NCBI GenBank assembly: GCA_016178055.1
Contig: JACOUC010000015.1
Coordinates: forward strand, 1-55,421
Reading direction: 5' to 3'
DNA length: 55,421 bases
Origin: Chlamydiota bacterium
Lineage (GTDB): Bacteria > Auribacterota > JACPWU01
The notes under the pieces were generated by a model, which saw only the letters and a program-made list of their open reading frames with translations, ran no database searches and was not told the DNA's origin. The translations under genes were made by a program, and so were the position numbers. Below are positions 55,371-55,421 of this stretch, piece after piece (within the stretch, counting starts at the first letter, position 1; the number at the start of each line of letters is the position of its first letter).

Positions 55371-55421
55371 GATTGATATTTGAAGTGGAAAAGCAAGAAA
55401 TTGAGCTTGGGAAGAGTCTTA

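Overview
The window looks like a chromosome segment of an uncultivated, AT-leaning bacterium, most likely a member of Omnitrophota (OP3) or a close PVC-type relative. This is inferred from three things: a giant multi-module gene of the kind known from that phylum, housekeeping genes of ordinary bacterial type (nusA-infB-rbfA-truB-ribF-rpsO-pnp, ftsK, rimO, pgpA), and many toxin-antitoxin (TA) loci and palindromic intergenic repeats. No rRNA, tRNA or CRISPR array was recognised.

Region 1 (1-17739) is one reading frame, open from the left edge, so the true start lies outside the window. It encodes at least 5,912 residues. I can see a long alpha-helical repeat region, three equal-length copies of a hydrophobic module resembling CPBP/CAAX-type membrane proteases, a GlnD-like HD domain, three copies of a module with an HEAMH zinc motif, a separate HEAFH metalloprotease-like domain, a phosphodiester-glycosidase-like stretch, a module resembling the RNA polymerase alpha C-terminal domain, and a distinctive C-terminus. 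Two stretches of the frame are antisense toxin-antitoxin cassettes through which the giant frame stays open.

Region 2 (17740-21400) is accessory DNA. An AbrB-type antitoxin/PIN toxin pair occurs twice, nearly identical, with the same promoter and palindromic operator. Between the copies lie a duplicated 79-nt piece of the giant gene's 3' end and an AAA/DUF4143 ATPase. A decayed toxin gene and palindromic repeats follow.

Region 3 (21404-36059) holds translation, RNA and division genes: nusA, infB, rbfA, truB, ribF, rpsO, pnp, ftsK, a rodZ-like gene, rimO, a degenerate pgsA-like gene and pgpA. nusA has a strong promoter and a leader terminator hairpin but no rimP in front. Two related 126-127 bp palindromic elements bracket ftsK.

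Region 4 (36109-39719) mixes a secreted-type metallopeptidase homologue, a broken hicBA pair, a hotdog thioesterase with a probable AUA start, an APS-reductase-type cysH, and an exbB-like gene followed by a small membrane/zinc-ribbon gene.

Region 5 (39721-55247) is a purine cluster: guaB3-like, guaA, purB, purS, purQ, purL and purF, interleaved with dnaE and recN. A PIN/ribbon-helix-helix TA pair sits between purS and purQ. Two copies of a roughly 185-bp structured element, whose stems covary between copies, lie before guaB3 and after purS. The right edge carries a 21-bp-period array of palindromic sites.
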